This document shows, piece by piece, positions 53,255-63,476 of a DNA stretch of 64,000 nucleotides (positions within the stretch are counted from its first letter, which is position 1; each line of letters opens with the position of its first letter). The position numbers and the translations under genes were made by a program. The notes under the pieces were generated by a model. That model was not told the origin of the DNA. It ran no database searches and worked only from the letters and a program-made list of their open reading frames with translations. The stretch comes from Azorinus chamasolen (taxonomy: Eukaryota; Mollusca; Bivalvia; Cardiida; Solecurtidae): positions 65,335,379 to 65,399,378 of the forward strand of contig OY755236.1 in the NCBI GenBank assembly GCA_963576725.1. Reading direction: 5' to 3'.

Positions 53255-53503
53255 TTAACCCTTTCCCTCATACAAACGTGTTTTCATGCAGTTGCAAACA
53301 GAGTAGACCCAGATCAGACGGCTCCTATAGGAGCCGTCTGATCAGGGTCTGCTCTGTTTGCTAATGGAATTTGATAGATCTGTTTGTTTAGTTTCTAAAA
53401 TGGCTACAATGTTCCACCTTCTATTTGTCAATATAACTATTTTGTCCATGAATAGTCAGTAGTATTGAAATTTAAAATAAACATAGAACAGGTAAAGGGT
53501 TAA
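53255..53503 (-). mobile_element. TTAA MITE family B, complete
   Basis: TTAA both ends, 249 bases. Perfect-centre hairpin GACGGCTCCTATAGGAGCCGTC with arm-specific GTAGACCCAGATC and GATCAGGGTCTGC. AACAGGTAAAGGGTTAA. Confidence 0.9.
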
Positions 53504-54376
53504 TACTGATTTTTTATGTCCTGTTGGTTGACTGCTATAAATTGAATCTATTTATGCATTAGAACAAGTCCAATCTGTACTTTCTGACATGTTACTGTAT
53601 GAAACAGGAAACCACCCATGAGGCAATTAAAACTCATGATAAACCTACAGCTTGAAGATCAGGTGCTTAATTACCTAAATGGCAAAGAGTGTTTAATTTT
53701 CTAAATGGCCCCATAGTAATCTCACAGATTCAGCAATTTATCACTTTGGGTCATATTCCACAGGCTACAGCCTTAGTTATTCATTGCATACCTTTTTAGA
53801 ATGAGTCAGCGATATATTGTTGGAAGTATCAATGTAAATGTTACTTGTGGTGAAGTGAATTTTGTAAAGTCAATCATCCTACTAGATGAGTTCTATTTTG
53901 ATAAAAAAAATGTTAGCAATCCTAAGCAAATGCCTGTAAGCTTACAAACCTTTTTAATGCTGGAATAATGCATGCGAAATGGCAAATCTGATTAATTTCA
54001 TCAACCCTTTACTGGAAACTTAAATATGCTGTTGTCCTTCAGGTATGCTCTATTCCTGGTGATTCATGTTCCTTAAATTTTAAATTATTTTATGTATATG
54101 ACAGTTGTGCAGTCTAAGTCTTTTTTCATTGTATAGTAATATTTTACAACATTTATTCATCTTGAAATAATAAATTTTCAGAAAAAAAATCATCAAAACT
54201 TGAAAAGTGTAAATTTTACTTGCTAAATAGATCGAGTCAGCTACTACAAAATCTTGACCTAGCATGGTCTCACTGTCTTTCGAACCTCTTAAGCTTTGAC
54301 CAGGAACAGAAAACTTTTACCGTGAATATTGAAGAAAATAATAAATCAGCAGTTCAAAATAATCATTTATACATAC
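53504..54376. other. MITE-free stretch before the promoter candidate
   Basis: No repeat of any family above is seen. On the gene model this is the first part of the 5'-UTR intron, transcribed from 54377 toward lower coordinates. Confidence 0.5.
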
Positions 54377-54620
54377 CTTGAAACAATTAAGTAATTTTAT
54401 TCTCATCTATTAATCCCCAAACAATCCAGTGTTCCCAGCCATCCGCATAACAAAAACAAAAATGGCTGCCAGAAAAAGATCACCTGCTTTTCGAACCTTT
54501 ATTTTAGAAATTGTTTACTGTAACATAATATTCATAGTCACGTGATTTCATCATGGTCACGTGACCTTTGCATAAGCTGAAGCGGTCAGAGCTGTCAAAC
54601 ATTCTCAATGTGGTACACTT
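54377..54620 (-). promoter_or_regulatory. Candidate promoter and first (non-coding) exon of the minus-strand gene
   Basis: Seen: two CACGTG boxes (54539-54544 and 54558-54563, the second inside the palindrome GTCACGTGAC), a YY1-like AAAATGGCTGCC (54459-54470), and, on the minus strand, a donor CAAG/GTATGT with the exon end at 54377. A CRE-like TGACGT lies nearby at 54765. YY1 sites just downstream of start sites and E-boxes upstream are common in animal promoters. Inference: transcription starts near 54480-54540 and splices over 16.3 kb to 38076. It could instead serve another gene or be chance; no TATA box or transcript evidence is available. Confidence 0.35.
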
Positions 54621-55257
54621 TTCAATTTATGTTGATATTCTTTAAGAGTTTTCTCATGTTTAGCATAGTTGAAGGAAAAATATACTGTATTGACCTGTTT
54701 ATGACGCATATTTCGTTTCTACGAGGCGTTGTTTACAGACAAAGCAACGGTACTCATGATTTGATGACGTAGTTCGCACTTGCACATGCTTAAAAAGCAC
54801 AAAATATGAAAGGTTCGGAAAACAGGTGGGGTTCGAGAGAAGGCGAGTCTACGATACCTTCTATTGATTCATGGGCTCTAATTGGTCAGTATCAAAATAG
54901 TATTTCCAGGCAAGAAAATTCATGTTGCGGGATTTTTTGCAGGGACTGAATTTGGTCCGATGAATGCAATTGAAGAAAATCAAACATAATAATTGCAGTA
55001 ATGGCCTTTTCCAAAATGGTGGATAAATAGCATCCAATTTAATGTTTTGATAGATGGCCCCATTAAGGGTCTGCAGAAATGTCCACATATCAACGAGTCC
55101 TTTTCATAGAGGCTATTGACAAAAACTAGGCCATGGAAATAAACTCTGTGTTGAGAAAACTATATGTAATTACACAATGCATGAATAGATAGGGTACCAC
55201 GAATCAGAGCATTTCCAGAATAACGGACGCTGTTTTTATATGTCAACAGCACCGCAG
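54621..55257. other. MITE-free stretch upstream of the promoter candidate
   Basis: Higher CpG content by eye than the rest. Contains TGACGT (54765), short open frames without protein features, and the unassigned DNA just 5' of the LINE relic. Confidence 0.45.
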
Positions 55258-55791
55258 CAAAAAGGTAGCCGAATATTGGGCTTTATAAGGAGGAACCTTG
55301 GAGAGTGCTCACCAACAGTCAAGGCAGCTGCATACACTACCATAGTCAGACCAAGCCTAGAATATGCAAGCAGTGTATGGGACCCCACAAGCACAACTGA
55401 TGCCCACACCCTGGAACAGGTCTAGCGGAAAGCAGCCAGGTTTGTTAACAACCGTTACACAGACAGAACACCTGGATGTGTAACGAAGATGGTACACAAC
55501 CTAGGCTGGGATTCCCTGCAACACCGCCGATACATATCAAGAATAGTGATGCTTTTCAAGATCAACAACAACATTGTTGAGGTTCCTGACAACCCGCTCA
55601 GACAGAGTGATTCCAGAACAAGAGGTGCAAACCACTTCTACCAAATCCCGGCCAATACATCTGTATATAAGAACAGCTTCTTCCCTAGAACGATCAGGGA
55701 CTGGAACCTGCTGCCGGCCAGAACTACCAACTGCCTCATGCTGGAGAGCTTCAGGGTTGAGGTCAGGGCCCTCCAACCCCCGCAGCACTAG
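55258..55791 (+). pseudogene. 5'-truncated non-LTR retrotransposon, C-terminal end of reverse transcriptase protein (one in-frame stop)
   Basis: One continuous frame that matches the well-known C-terminal region of Jockey/CR1-type LINE ORF2 proteins. Motifs in order: LGFIRRNL, VRPSLEYASSVWDP, a KAARFV block, LGWDSLQHRR, SFFPRTIRDWNLLP. A TAG at 55423-55425 interrupts it where the family usually has Gln (a single C-to-T change); the frame continues open to TAG at 55792. The catalytic RT palm and the endonuclease are missing, so this is a dead 5'-truncated copy, as is usual for LINE insertions. Upstream residues (from 55201) stay open but do not resemble the family. Confidence 0.85.
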
Positions 55792-55925
55792 ATACCCTAG
55801 CATTGTAAATAATTTTAAGTTTCAATTGTAAATAGACAGCTGTTTTTACGGGCATCACAGTTTTAAACACAGGGTAAAATACGTTCCATGAGGATCCCTA
55901 CCCTTATATTGGAAGAAGAAGAAGG
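55792..55925 (+). mobile_element. 3' UTR and microsatellite tail of the LINE copy
   Basis: Follows the stop of the RT relic and ends in a GGAAGAAGAAGAAGG run (55911-55925). Short tandem-repeat 3' tails instead of poly(A) are typical of CR1/L2-type LINEs. This sets the likely 3' boundary of the insertion. Confidence 0.5.
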
Positions 55926-56900
55926 TATAGTGCGCATTCGCTTGTGACTTTGTTGTAAACAGGTGTTCAATGTTTCTTTTTGGGGGCTGCTGCCCCCACA
56001 CCCCTGCTTGATATATTTCGGTCATTAGCGGACATTTCTATAAGGATGCCTGGATGAGTGAAAGTACAGCAAACACTGAAGCTTAAAAACAAAATGACAA
56101 CAGAAATGTGCAAGTAAGATGCGCAGTGGATGGGTCCGATATTCTGGAATCTATCCCACAAAACCATAGGAATTGACCATACATGTATCTTGATATCGAT
56201 TGGACTTCGGATACTTGGCCCATGGCAATTATCACATCTACGTGAATCATGTTGTCACTAGAACCAGCTAAGTCAGCCAGAAGCTTATCATTGACTCAGT
56301 ACATAGTTTTCTCAACCCCGTGTAAAAGCCTTTATATGATTCTACGACGTACAGATACAGATTGAATATGTGTTTTCACGCTTACCCACACCACTTCTGT
56401 TGAACACCAAGTTTGGGGACAGAACTTCCGCGCCAGTCATTCAGGTCAACTTTCCATCGAAGACAGAAACAGTACTGACAGAAGACACTTAGTTATGGAA
56501 ACAAACATACTTTTGAATTTCAGTCATATACGATTCAGTACACGTTTTAAGTTTTATAGATGAATTGTACATGCAAAAATCTACCAGACAAGAACTCGTT
56601 GTCAAACTTTATCCGGGCATTTGGAAACAAGGGAGGTAACACAATTTCAAAGGGAGACTACATGACAGAGGCTCGCTGCTATAATTTCTACTCTAGATTT
56701 ATTTATAACAATAAAACGATGCCTAAAACGATACGACGTAGAACGGGTTACTATCATATATGGCCACCGAAAGAAAGCTATTTAAACATTTCTCTCTCCA
56801 AAACCGGTGAACCAATTTGAATGACATTTGGTAGGAATAGTCGCCAAATAGCCCTAAATATTAAAATTGTAAAAAATCAAATTGATATTTGAAAGACCAG
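55926..56900. other. Stretch without recognised repeats or genes
   Basis: Contains GGGGGCTGCTGCCCCCAC (an 18-base near-palindrome, 55982-55999) and an 86-codon open frame at 56560-56820 that shows no domain or splice signals. Confidence 0.4.
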
Positions 56901-57150
56901 TTAAACTCTTTCCCTGTTCTATATTTAGTCCAAATTTCAGTTCCTACTGAATATTCATGGACACAATACTTGTAGTTATAATTAAATATGGAAGGTGTAA
57001 CACTGTACATAGCTATTTCAGAAAATAAAGAAACAGAGATCTACCAATTTCCATTCGCAAACAGATCAGACCCTAATCAGACGGCTCCTGGTCTGGGTCT
57101 ACTCTGTTTGAAAATGCGTGAAAACACGTTTATATCAGAGAAAGGGTTAA
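56901..57150 (+). mobile_element. TTAA MITE family B, complete
   Basis: TTAAACTCTTTCCCTGTTCT..CAAACAGATCAGACCCTAATC with the hairpin centre shortened (ACGGCTCCTGGTCTGGGTC), ending CAGAGAAAGGGTTAA. Confidence 0.85.
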
Positions 57151-57467
57151 TGTTGATTCTCAGACCACTACCTCCTGTAGTATAAGCAGATTCCTAGGTA
57201 AACTAGAATTTTATTCTTAAAAACTCAAATATTTTAAACCAATGTGACTGATCCTAATAGGTATAACATTGCAGAGATCTCCCAGATAAAGTTATTTTGT
57301 TCGTTATTTTGTAAACAGCTAGTGTAGACAACAGATATGCCAGAGCTCTCCGAAATGAGGAATTGCTACATTGGTGCCAGAACTTACAAACCAGAAGCCA
57401 AATACACTTATACTTCATTTTCAAGTATTTTATGCAAATTGTTTAAAAGGCTTAAATTCATATCTTT

Positions 57468-57640
57468 AGCTCACCAGAGCACAAAGTGCTCAGGGTGAGC
57501 TTTTGTGATCGCCTGATGTCTGTCCGCGTGCATCGTGTGTGGTCAGTTGTCAATAATTTAAATCTTAAATCTTCTCCTCTGAATCTACAAGGTTCTCAGC
57601 TTTCATCTTTGGCACATATAGCATCATGTTAAAGTAACTA
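57468..57640 (-). mobile_element. Helitron-like element, 3' end
   Basis: On the minus strand: GCCAAAGATGAAAGCTGAGAACC..TTCAGAGGAGAAG.., GACATCAGGCGATCACAAAAGC, then the hairpin AGCTCACCCTGAGCAC/GTGCTCTGGTGAGCT and AAAGATATG. The same sequence ends the array at 62551-62925. Confidence 0.65.
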
Positions 57641-57848
57641 TTGTTTTTTCCCCGTTGTAATGCATGATACTCTATCGCACCCCAACAAGAGAAAGGCGTC
57701 CGATTCAACTGATCAACCTGGTTTACCAAAAGTGCAGCGGACACTACAAATTATAGATGCAGTTTGCCAAACAACTGATCATGATTATGTAAAATCCAGC
57801 AGTCCAGTACTTTCTGTGATTGACCGCACAGAACTAATGGTTCCATGA
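57633..57848 (+). other. Short open frame of unknown nature
   Basis: Open from 57633, first ATG 57660, stop 57846-57848. It includes HPNKRKASDSTDQPG and PKVQRTLQ, with a more protein-like composition than neighbouring frames. It could be a scrap of a transposase N-terminal linker or chance. No splice sites convinced me. 57849-58181 holds nothing recognised. Confidence 0.2.
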
Positions 57849-58181
57849 GCATCAAAGTTGGACTCATGGAAAAAATCCAATTATAAATACTATGACACTG
57901 GCAATTAATTATGTATCGAAATCATGGGGAGGCAGGTCTTTTGTCAAGCACAAAACTTTACAGGGTGAAGCTTTCATGTATGGACAGGTCAGACTGTAAT
58001 AGCTGTTTGTGGATTTAATATAACAAGTGACCCTAAAAGAAAGATGTGAACATTTCCAAAGCCAGAATACACATTGGTAGAATAAGTCAATGAATAGACT
58101 TCCACCTGGAGCAAATCATTCATTTAAATATGCAAGGTTTGGTGAAGCAAATTTTCACAGTGTGTTTATATCTCACATACT

Positions 58182-58400
58182 TTAACCCTTTACCTCATAT
58201 ACATGTGTTTACGCATTTGCAAACAGAGTAGACCGAGATCAGGATCTACTCTGTTTGCTAATGAAATTTGATAGATCTGTTTCTTCAGTTTCTAAATGGC
58301 TGTGGTGTTCAACCTCCCATATATCATTATAACTGTATTGGCCATGAATATTCAATAGGTATTGAATTTTCGAATAAATAAAGAACAGGGAAAGGGTTAA
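58182..58400 (-). mobile_element. TTAA MITE family B, shortened hairpin
   Basis: TTAA both ends. GCAAACAGAGTAGACCGAGATC meets GATCTACTCTGTTTGC without the GGCTCC centre; B internal segment and AACAGGGAAAGGGTTAA present. Confidence 0.85.
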
Positions 58401-58649
58401 GCGGGCAATTAGTTGTTGTTGACTTGACTATTTTATGTTGTACAGTGTACCAGAGGAGCAGACAAGAACTATAGTTCGAGTAATTCTCCTCATTTTAAAA
58501 AGTAATTTAGTATCAAACAAAACAAATTGGGTACATTCACCTGGTCTAAGGTATTCGGACGTTTTAGATTAAATGAACTATTCCTAATTGTCATTTAATA
58601 CATTTACCTCAAATAAATATAGCATCTACATAAATAATATCCTATTGTT

Positions 58650-58802
58650 TTATGTGTCACCTGCTGAGAAGCAGTTTGGCAGATAGAGATAATTTTGCCA
58701 TCGTCTGTCCGTCAGTCTGCCAGCCCGTCACACATGGCAAGGTTCAGATTTTAGGTTAGCCTCATCGGCAGATGACAAATGTGTTCTGTGAACACCTCTT
58801 GT
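58650..58802 (-). mobile_element. Helitron-like element, ~150-base complete copy
   Basis: Minus strand: ACAAGAG (58802-58796), hairpin GTGTTCACAGAACAC, GACGGACAGACGATGGC tract, and CTGCTTCTCAGCAG 3' hairpin. No array. The smallest member here. Confidence 0.55.
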
Positions 58803-58922
58803 TACTCAAAACACTATTTAATATAAATCTGTTCCTCTGGTATACTAGAATTGATTTGACTGAAAAGTGTTTGCATACTGTATATTATATGAATAAATAT
58901 TATTTATGAATGATAGATAAAT

Positions 58923-59791
58923 TTAACCATTTTCTCCATGAATATTCATGTAAGAAATAATGACATCACTATTATTTATTTTGCCCTCACAATGTGGTGG
59001 CATATAGGGTTTGCACTTGCCGGTCCGTCCTTCCGTATGCACATCTAGAATAATTTGTCCGAGCTCTTTCTTGGAAAGTATTTGTCAAATCCACACTAAA
59101 CTTTACACACATATTTGTGACCATTTATCTTTGTCAAGTTTTAAAGCCATGTAAATTGCTTCAGTGGTTTAGGAGTTGCGACCCTTTATTTGCAAGAATG
59201 ACTTTAAAAATATATTGTCCACTCTTTCTTGGAAAGTATTTGTCCAATCCTCATAAAACTTTACACACATGTCTGTTGCCATTATAATTATTGTAATTAT
59301 TATTATTAATCGCTTCAGATTTTATAGCAGTGTAAATTGCTGTAGTCGTTTAAGAATTGCGGACCCTTTTTTCTTCAAAAGATGTCTTTGAAACTATCTT
59401 GTCCGGACTCTTTCTTGGAAAGTATTTTACACACGTTTGTGGCCATTATATCTTGGTCAAGTTCGATAACCATGTAAATCGCTTCAGTCATTGCATACTT
59501 TACATGGTTATGAGCATATATAATCAATTTTATGATAATTATGGCACTTACTGTCTTTGACAAAAAATCTGAAGTTCGGGCATGAGTGTCCTATGGACAC
59601 ATTTCTTCTTAGATATGAAATTTACATTAACACAAGATTTTAACGACTGTAAAATGGCTAGAATCAGGTCTATAATTATCATTTTACAAGTAAACAGAGC
59701 ATACCCAGACCAGACGGCTCCTATAGGAGCTGTCTTATCTGGGTTTATCGTTTGAAAATGTGTTTAAAAAGTATTCATGGAGTAAAGGGTT
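58923..59791 (+). mobile_element. TTAA MITE family A split by a minus-strand Helitron-like element
   Basis: TTAACCATTTTCTCCATGAA..ATAATGACATCA, insertion 58978-59609, then GATATGAAATTTACATTAAC..GTAAACAGAGCATACCC..GGAGTAAAGGGTTATT. Confidence 0.6.
58978..59609 (-). mobile_element. Helitron-like element with three ~160-base units
   Basis: 5' side (high coordinates) has the hairpin GTGTCCATAGGACAC (59600-59586). Units carry AAATACTTTCCAAGAAAGAG (near 59425, 59240, 59085 on the minus strand). 3' side GCCACCACATTGTGAGGGC. Confidence 0.55.
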
Positions 59792-59929
59792 ATTACAGAT
59801 GACAGGAGCATGCAGTCTTTTTACATGTACATTTGTAACAGGTACAATTTACACTTTCAATACTGAATTTCCATTTGGAATATTTTATTTTCTCAAAATT
59901 ATGAGTTTGTATTGGAAATTTTATGGGTG

Positions 59930-60042
59930 TTTTTTTTTTTTTTTTTTTTTTTTTATCAAACTGATTTATGACAAACACTTCAGACCCTTATGAGAGGGAT
60001 TCTAGAGCCCTCTCATCTTAGTTTACACTGTTTGCAAATGAC
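59930..60042 (+). repeat. Poly(T) tract (25 T) and family F2 hairpin
   Basis: T run 59930-59954, then ACAAACACTTCAGACCC..GGGATTCTAGAGCCC..GTTTACACTGTTTGCAAATGACA, the F2 core. A poly(A) tail on the minus strand is possible but nothing ahead of it looks retroposed. Confidence 0.6.
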
Positions 60043-60161
60043 ATTGAATCTCAGTTGTAGCATTATTAGTGTTAGGTTTGGTGTCATCATATTACAGTTG
60101 TAATTGCATATTACAATTGTAACATTGTATTGCCAATCTATGAAGACAAAATCAAATATAA

Positions 60162-61853
60162 ACAAGAGATGTTTGTAAAACATGTATACCCCCGACCCCC
60201 TGACCTTTGATCTAGTGACCTCAACTATAGAGGTCATCTAGCGGTCATGACTAATCACCACAGCAACTTTGAATATCCTAAGCCAAACCACTGATCATTT
60301 ATTGATCTGAAAACATTTCACATATTAAGGTCATGGTGACCTTGACCTTTGACCTAGTGACCTCAACAACTTTAAGGGTCATCAAGTGGTAGTCACAACC
60401 AACTACCACAGCAAGTTTGAAGATCCCGAACCAAACCATTGAGCAGTTATTAATTGGAAACCATTTCATCAGTTAAGGTCATGATAACCTTGATCTTTAA
60501 CCTAGTGACCTCAAAATCAATAGGGGTCATCTAGTTGTCATGACCAACCACCTCAGCAAGTTTGAAGATCCTAAGCCAAATCCTTGAGCAGTTATTAATC
60601 GCAAACCATTTCACCAGTTAAGGTCATGGTGACCTTGACCTTTGACCTAGTGACATCAACAACTTTAGGGGTCATCAAGGGGTCACAACCAACCACCACA
60701 GCAAGTTTGAAGATCCTAAGCCAAACCCTTGAGCAGTTATTGATCGCAAACCATTTCACCAGTTAAGGTCATGGTGACCTTGACCTTTGACCTAGTGCCC
60801 TAAAAAACAATAGGGGTCATCTAGTTGCCATAACCAACCACCTAAGCAAATTTGAAGATCCTAAGCCAAACCCTTGAGCAGTTATTGATCAGAAACCATT
60901 TTACAAGTTAAGGTCATGGTGACCTTGACCTTTGACCTAGTGACTTCAAATACAATAGGGGCCATCCAGTTGGCATGACCAACTACAGCAGCAAGTTTGA
61001 AGATTCTAAGCCAAACCCTTGAGCAGTTATTGATCGGAAACCATTTGACCATTTAAGAGCATGGTGACCTTGACCTTTGACCTAAAAAGCAATAGGGGTC
61101 ATCTAGTGGTCATTACCAACCACCACAGCAAATTTGAAGATCCTAGGTCAAACCCTTGAGCAGTTATCGATCGCAAACCATTTCACCCTTTAAGGTCATG
61201 GTGACCTTGACATTTGACCTATTGACCTAAAAAACTATAGGACTAATCTAGTTGTCATGACCAACCACCTAAGCAAACTTGAAGATCCTAAGCCAAACCC
61301 TTGAGCAGTTATTGATCAGAAACCATTTTACCAGTTAAGGTCATGGTGACCTTGACCTTTGACCTAGTGACCTCAAAATCAATAGGGGTCATCCAGTGGT
61401 CATGACCAACCACCACAGCAAGTTTGAAGATTTTAAGCTGAACCCTTGAGCAGTTATTGATCGGAAACCATTTAACCATTTAAGGTCATGGTGACCTTGA
61501 CCTTTGACCTAGTGACCTCAAAATCAATAGGGGTCATGTAGTGGTCATGACCAACCACCACAGCAAGTTTGAAGATCCCATGCCAAACCCTTGAGCAGTT
61601 ATTGATCGGAAACTATTTCACCATTTTAGGTCATGGTGACCTTGACCTTTGACCTAGTGACCTAAAAAACAATAGGGGTCATCTACTTGTCATGACCAAC
61701 CACCACAGCAAGTTTGAAGATTCTAGGCCAAGTCGTTTATTAGTTATCGTTCGGAAACCATCGATCTACCGACCGACCGACAGACCGACCGACCGACCTA
61801 CCGACCGACATGTGCAAAGCAATATACCCCCATTTTTTCAAAAGGGGGGTATA
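60162..61853 (+). mobile_element. Helitron-like element with nuclear-receptor-like array, second copy
   Basis: Same 5' ACAAGAG plus hairpin and same 3' TATACCCCC..GGGGGGTATA as 14764-16306. Ten units (anchors 60328, 60476, 60621, 60766, 60911, 61056, 61193, 61338, 61483, 61628); eight keep AGGTCATGGTGACCT exactly. CCGACCGACCGACAGACC tract at 61767-61810. Unit variants occur in the same order as in the first copy. Confidence 0.7.
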
Positions 61854-61881
61854 AATATTAACTTGTTTACTCCTTGGCACC

Positions 61882-61980
61882 TTAACTCTTTCTCTATTCT
61901 ATATTTATGTAAGAAGTAATGCCATCATGCATATTTATCACCTGAATTGTATTATGGTGTAACAGTATGTAGACTGGATG
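61882..61980 (+). mobile_element. TTAA MITE family A, left part
   Basis: TTAACTCTTTCTCTATTCTA..TAAGAAGTAATGCCATCATGC..GTATTATGGTGTAAC, then lost. 61981-62550 has no recognised feature. Confidence 0.5.
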
Positions 61981-62550
61981 TGTGTGCTCAGGTAGAAACT
62001 TATCGTGTTTTTAAATACGACCCTATCTGGAGACAGACGAATTTGGCGTACTTTAGTACATTAACGGGGGGCCATTTCAAAGCAAACCCCTCCAATATCT
62101 TCAAATATCACAGTATTTCCAAGTGTCAATAGAAAACTTCTAGAAATAGATAATTTTATCATTTATGGGCATGCTTATTAAAAAATAAATGCATGGGACA
62201 TAGATTTTGCAGGTCCGGGCTTATCTCGTGAGAATAGGTGTCTTAACTACAGGGAGTACTCATTCTCCGATTGGATATTTCTAAACCATTTCCTACAGTG
62301 TGCCTTCTCATCAGTATTGTCTTCTATCTAATGAATAGGCAAAAAGTAGATCTAGTATTTGGTAGAGAAAAAGTAAAAACATGGTTAGAAAATATTGACA
62401 TTCTTTCTCCCATCAAGAGATACTAATTATGTTGTTAATAAATATGAACTACATGTATATAAATCTATTACTTTCTGACCCTTTAAAAAAAACGCTCACT
62501 TTCAGTACTTTGATTAAAACAATAGGGCCATATGTTTTTATAGAAAACTG

Positions 62551-62925
62551 GCCACCCCTGGGGCGGGGGCAATTTTAACCCCCAGGGGCATAATTTATAT
62601 AACTTTTGTGGAGGAACTGAACATGATGCTATGTGCTAAATATGAAAGCTGAGAACCTTCCAGTTTAAGAGAAGATTTTCAAAGAGTTCATTGTATGTTT
62701 CTATAAAAACAGTGCACCCCTGCGGTGAGGCCAATTTTAACCACAGGGACATAACTTATATAACTTTTGTAGAGGACATACAGATGCTGCTATGTGCCAA
62801 AGATGAAAGCTGAGAACCCAGTAGATTCAGAGGAGAATAATTTTAAAGGTTTAAATTGTTGACGACACACGACGCACACCGCCGGACATCAGGCGATCAC
62901 AAAAGCTCACCCTGAGCACTATCAA
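62551..62925 (+). mobile_element. Helitron-like array, two ~161-base units, 3' end partial
   Basis: CACCCCTGGGGCGGGGGCAATTTTAACC and CACCCCTGCGGTGAGGCCAATTTTAACC units, GACGACACACGACGCACACCG tract, GACATCAGGCGATCACAAAAGC and half of the 3' hairpin. Same family as 57468-57640, opposite strand. Confidence 0.6.
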
Positions 62926-63184
62926 TTCCAATCGTTTGGAACAGACCCTTACTGTTACATTGTCGGATTTCCACATTTAGTTGTGGCAAATAACTGGTGT
63001 TGGATAATGTTTCTCACTCTACCACTTTTTTAGCCAATGTCCCACTCTCAGGTGAAAACAGGTAGCGGCTCAAGAATCCAATTTTATCTTTACATCTTTC
63101 GATTTTATCTTGCAATATAAGTAAGTCATGCCGTGACAAAACCAGCCTTTGTAACATTCAAACTGTCTTCGGCAAGGTGAGACG

Positions 63185-63265
63185 ACTCTAGATAGCGTGG
63201 TCACACCATACGGTTTGGTTGAGAAAATAAGGATGTATTCTTGAACATGTTTTAATTTACGCATC
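63185..63265. mobile_element. Family H fragment
   Basis: GTGGTCACACCATACGGTTTGG..GAGAAAATAAGGATG..TTTACGCATCTAATTGG matches the right half of 49372-49515. Confidence 0.45.
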
Positions 63266-63476
63266 TAATTGGTGTCTCTGACTGTTAGAATGTCATTAAT
63301 GCCGATTTTGTCTCAATTATTTTTCAGCGTTTCCAATTAAGGTGTGAGCTATCGATTTATCTTGGGTAAGTGAAACTATCTACCTTCTTGGTAACAGCAC
63401 GTGTGACTTGCCAGAACAGGATCAGAGAACAGAAGAACCGGCTTATAGTGACCGTATAATGAATACATATTTAGGT

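Noticed and set aside
59930..59954. Poly(T) as the tail of a processed pseudogene on the minus strand
   Set aside because: The adjacent sequence is a TTAA MITE remnant and no coding similarity is visible.
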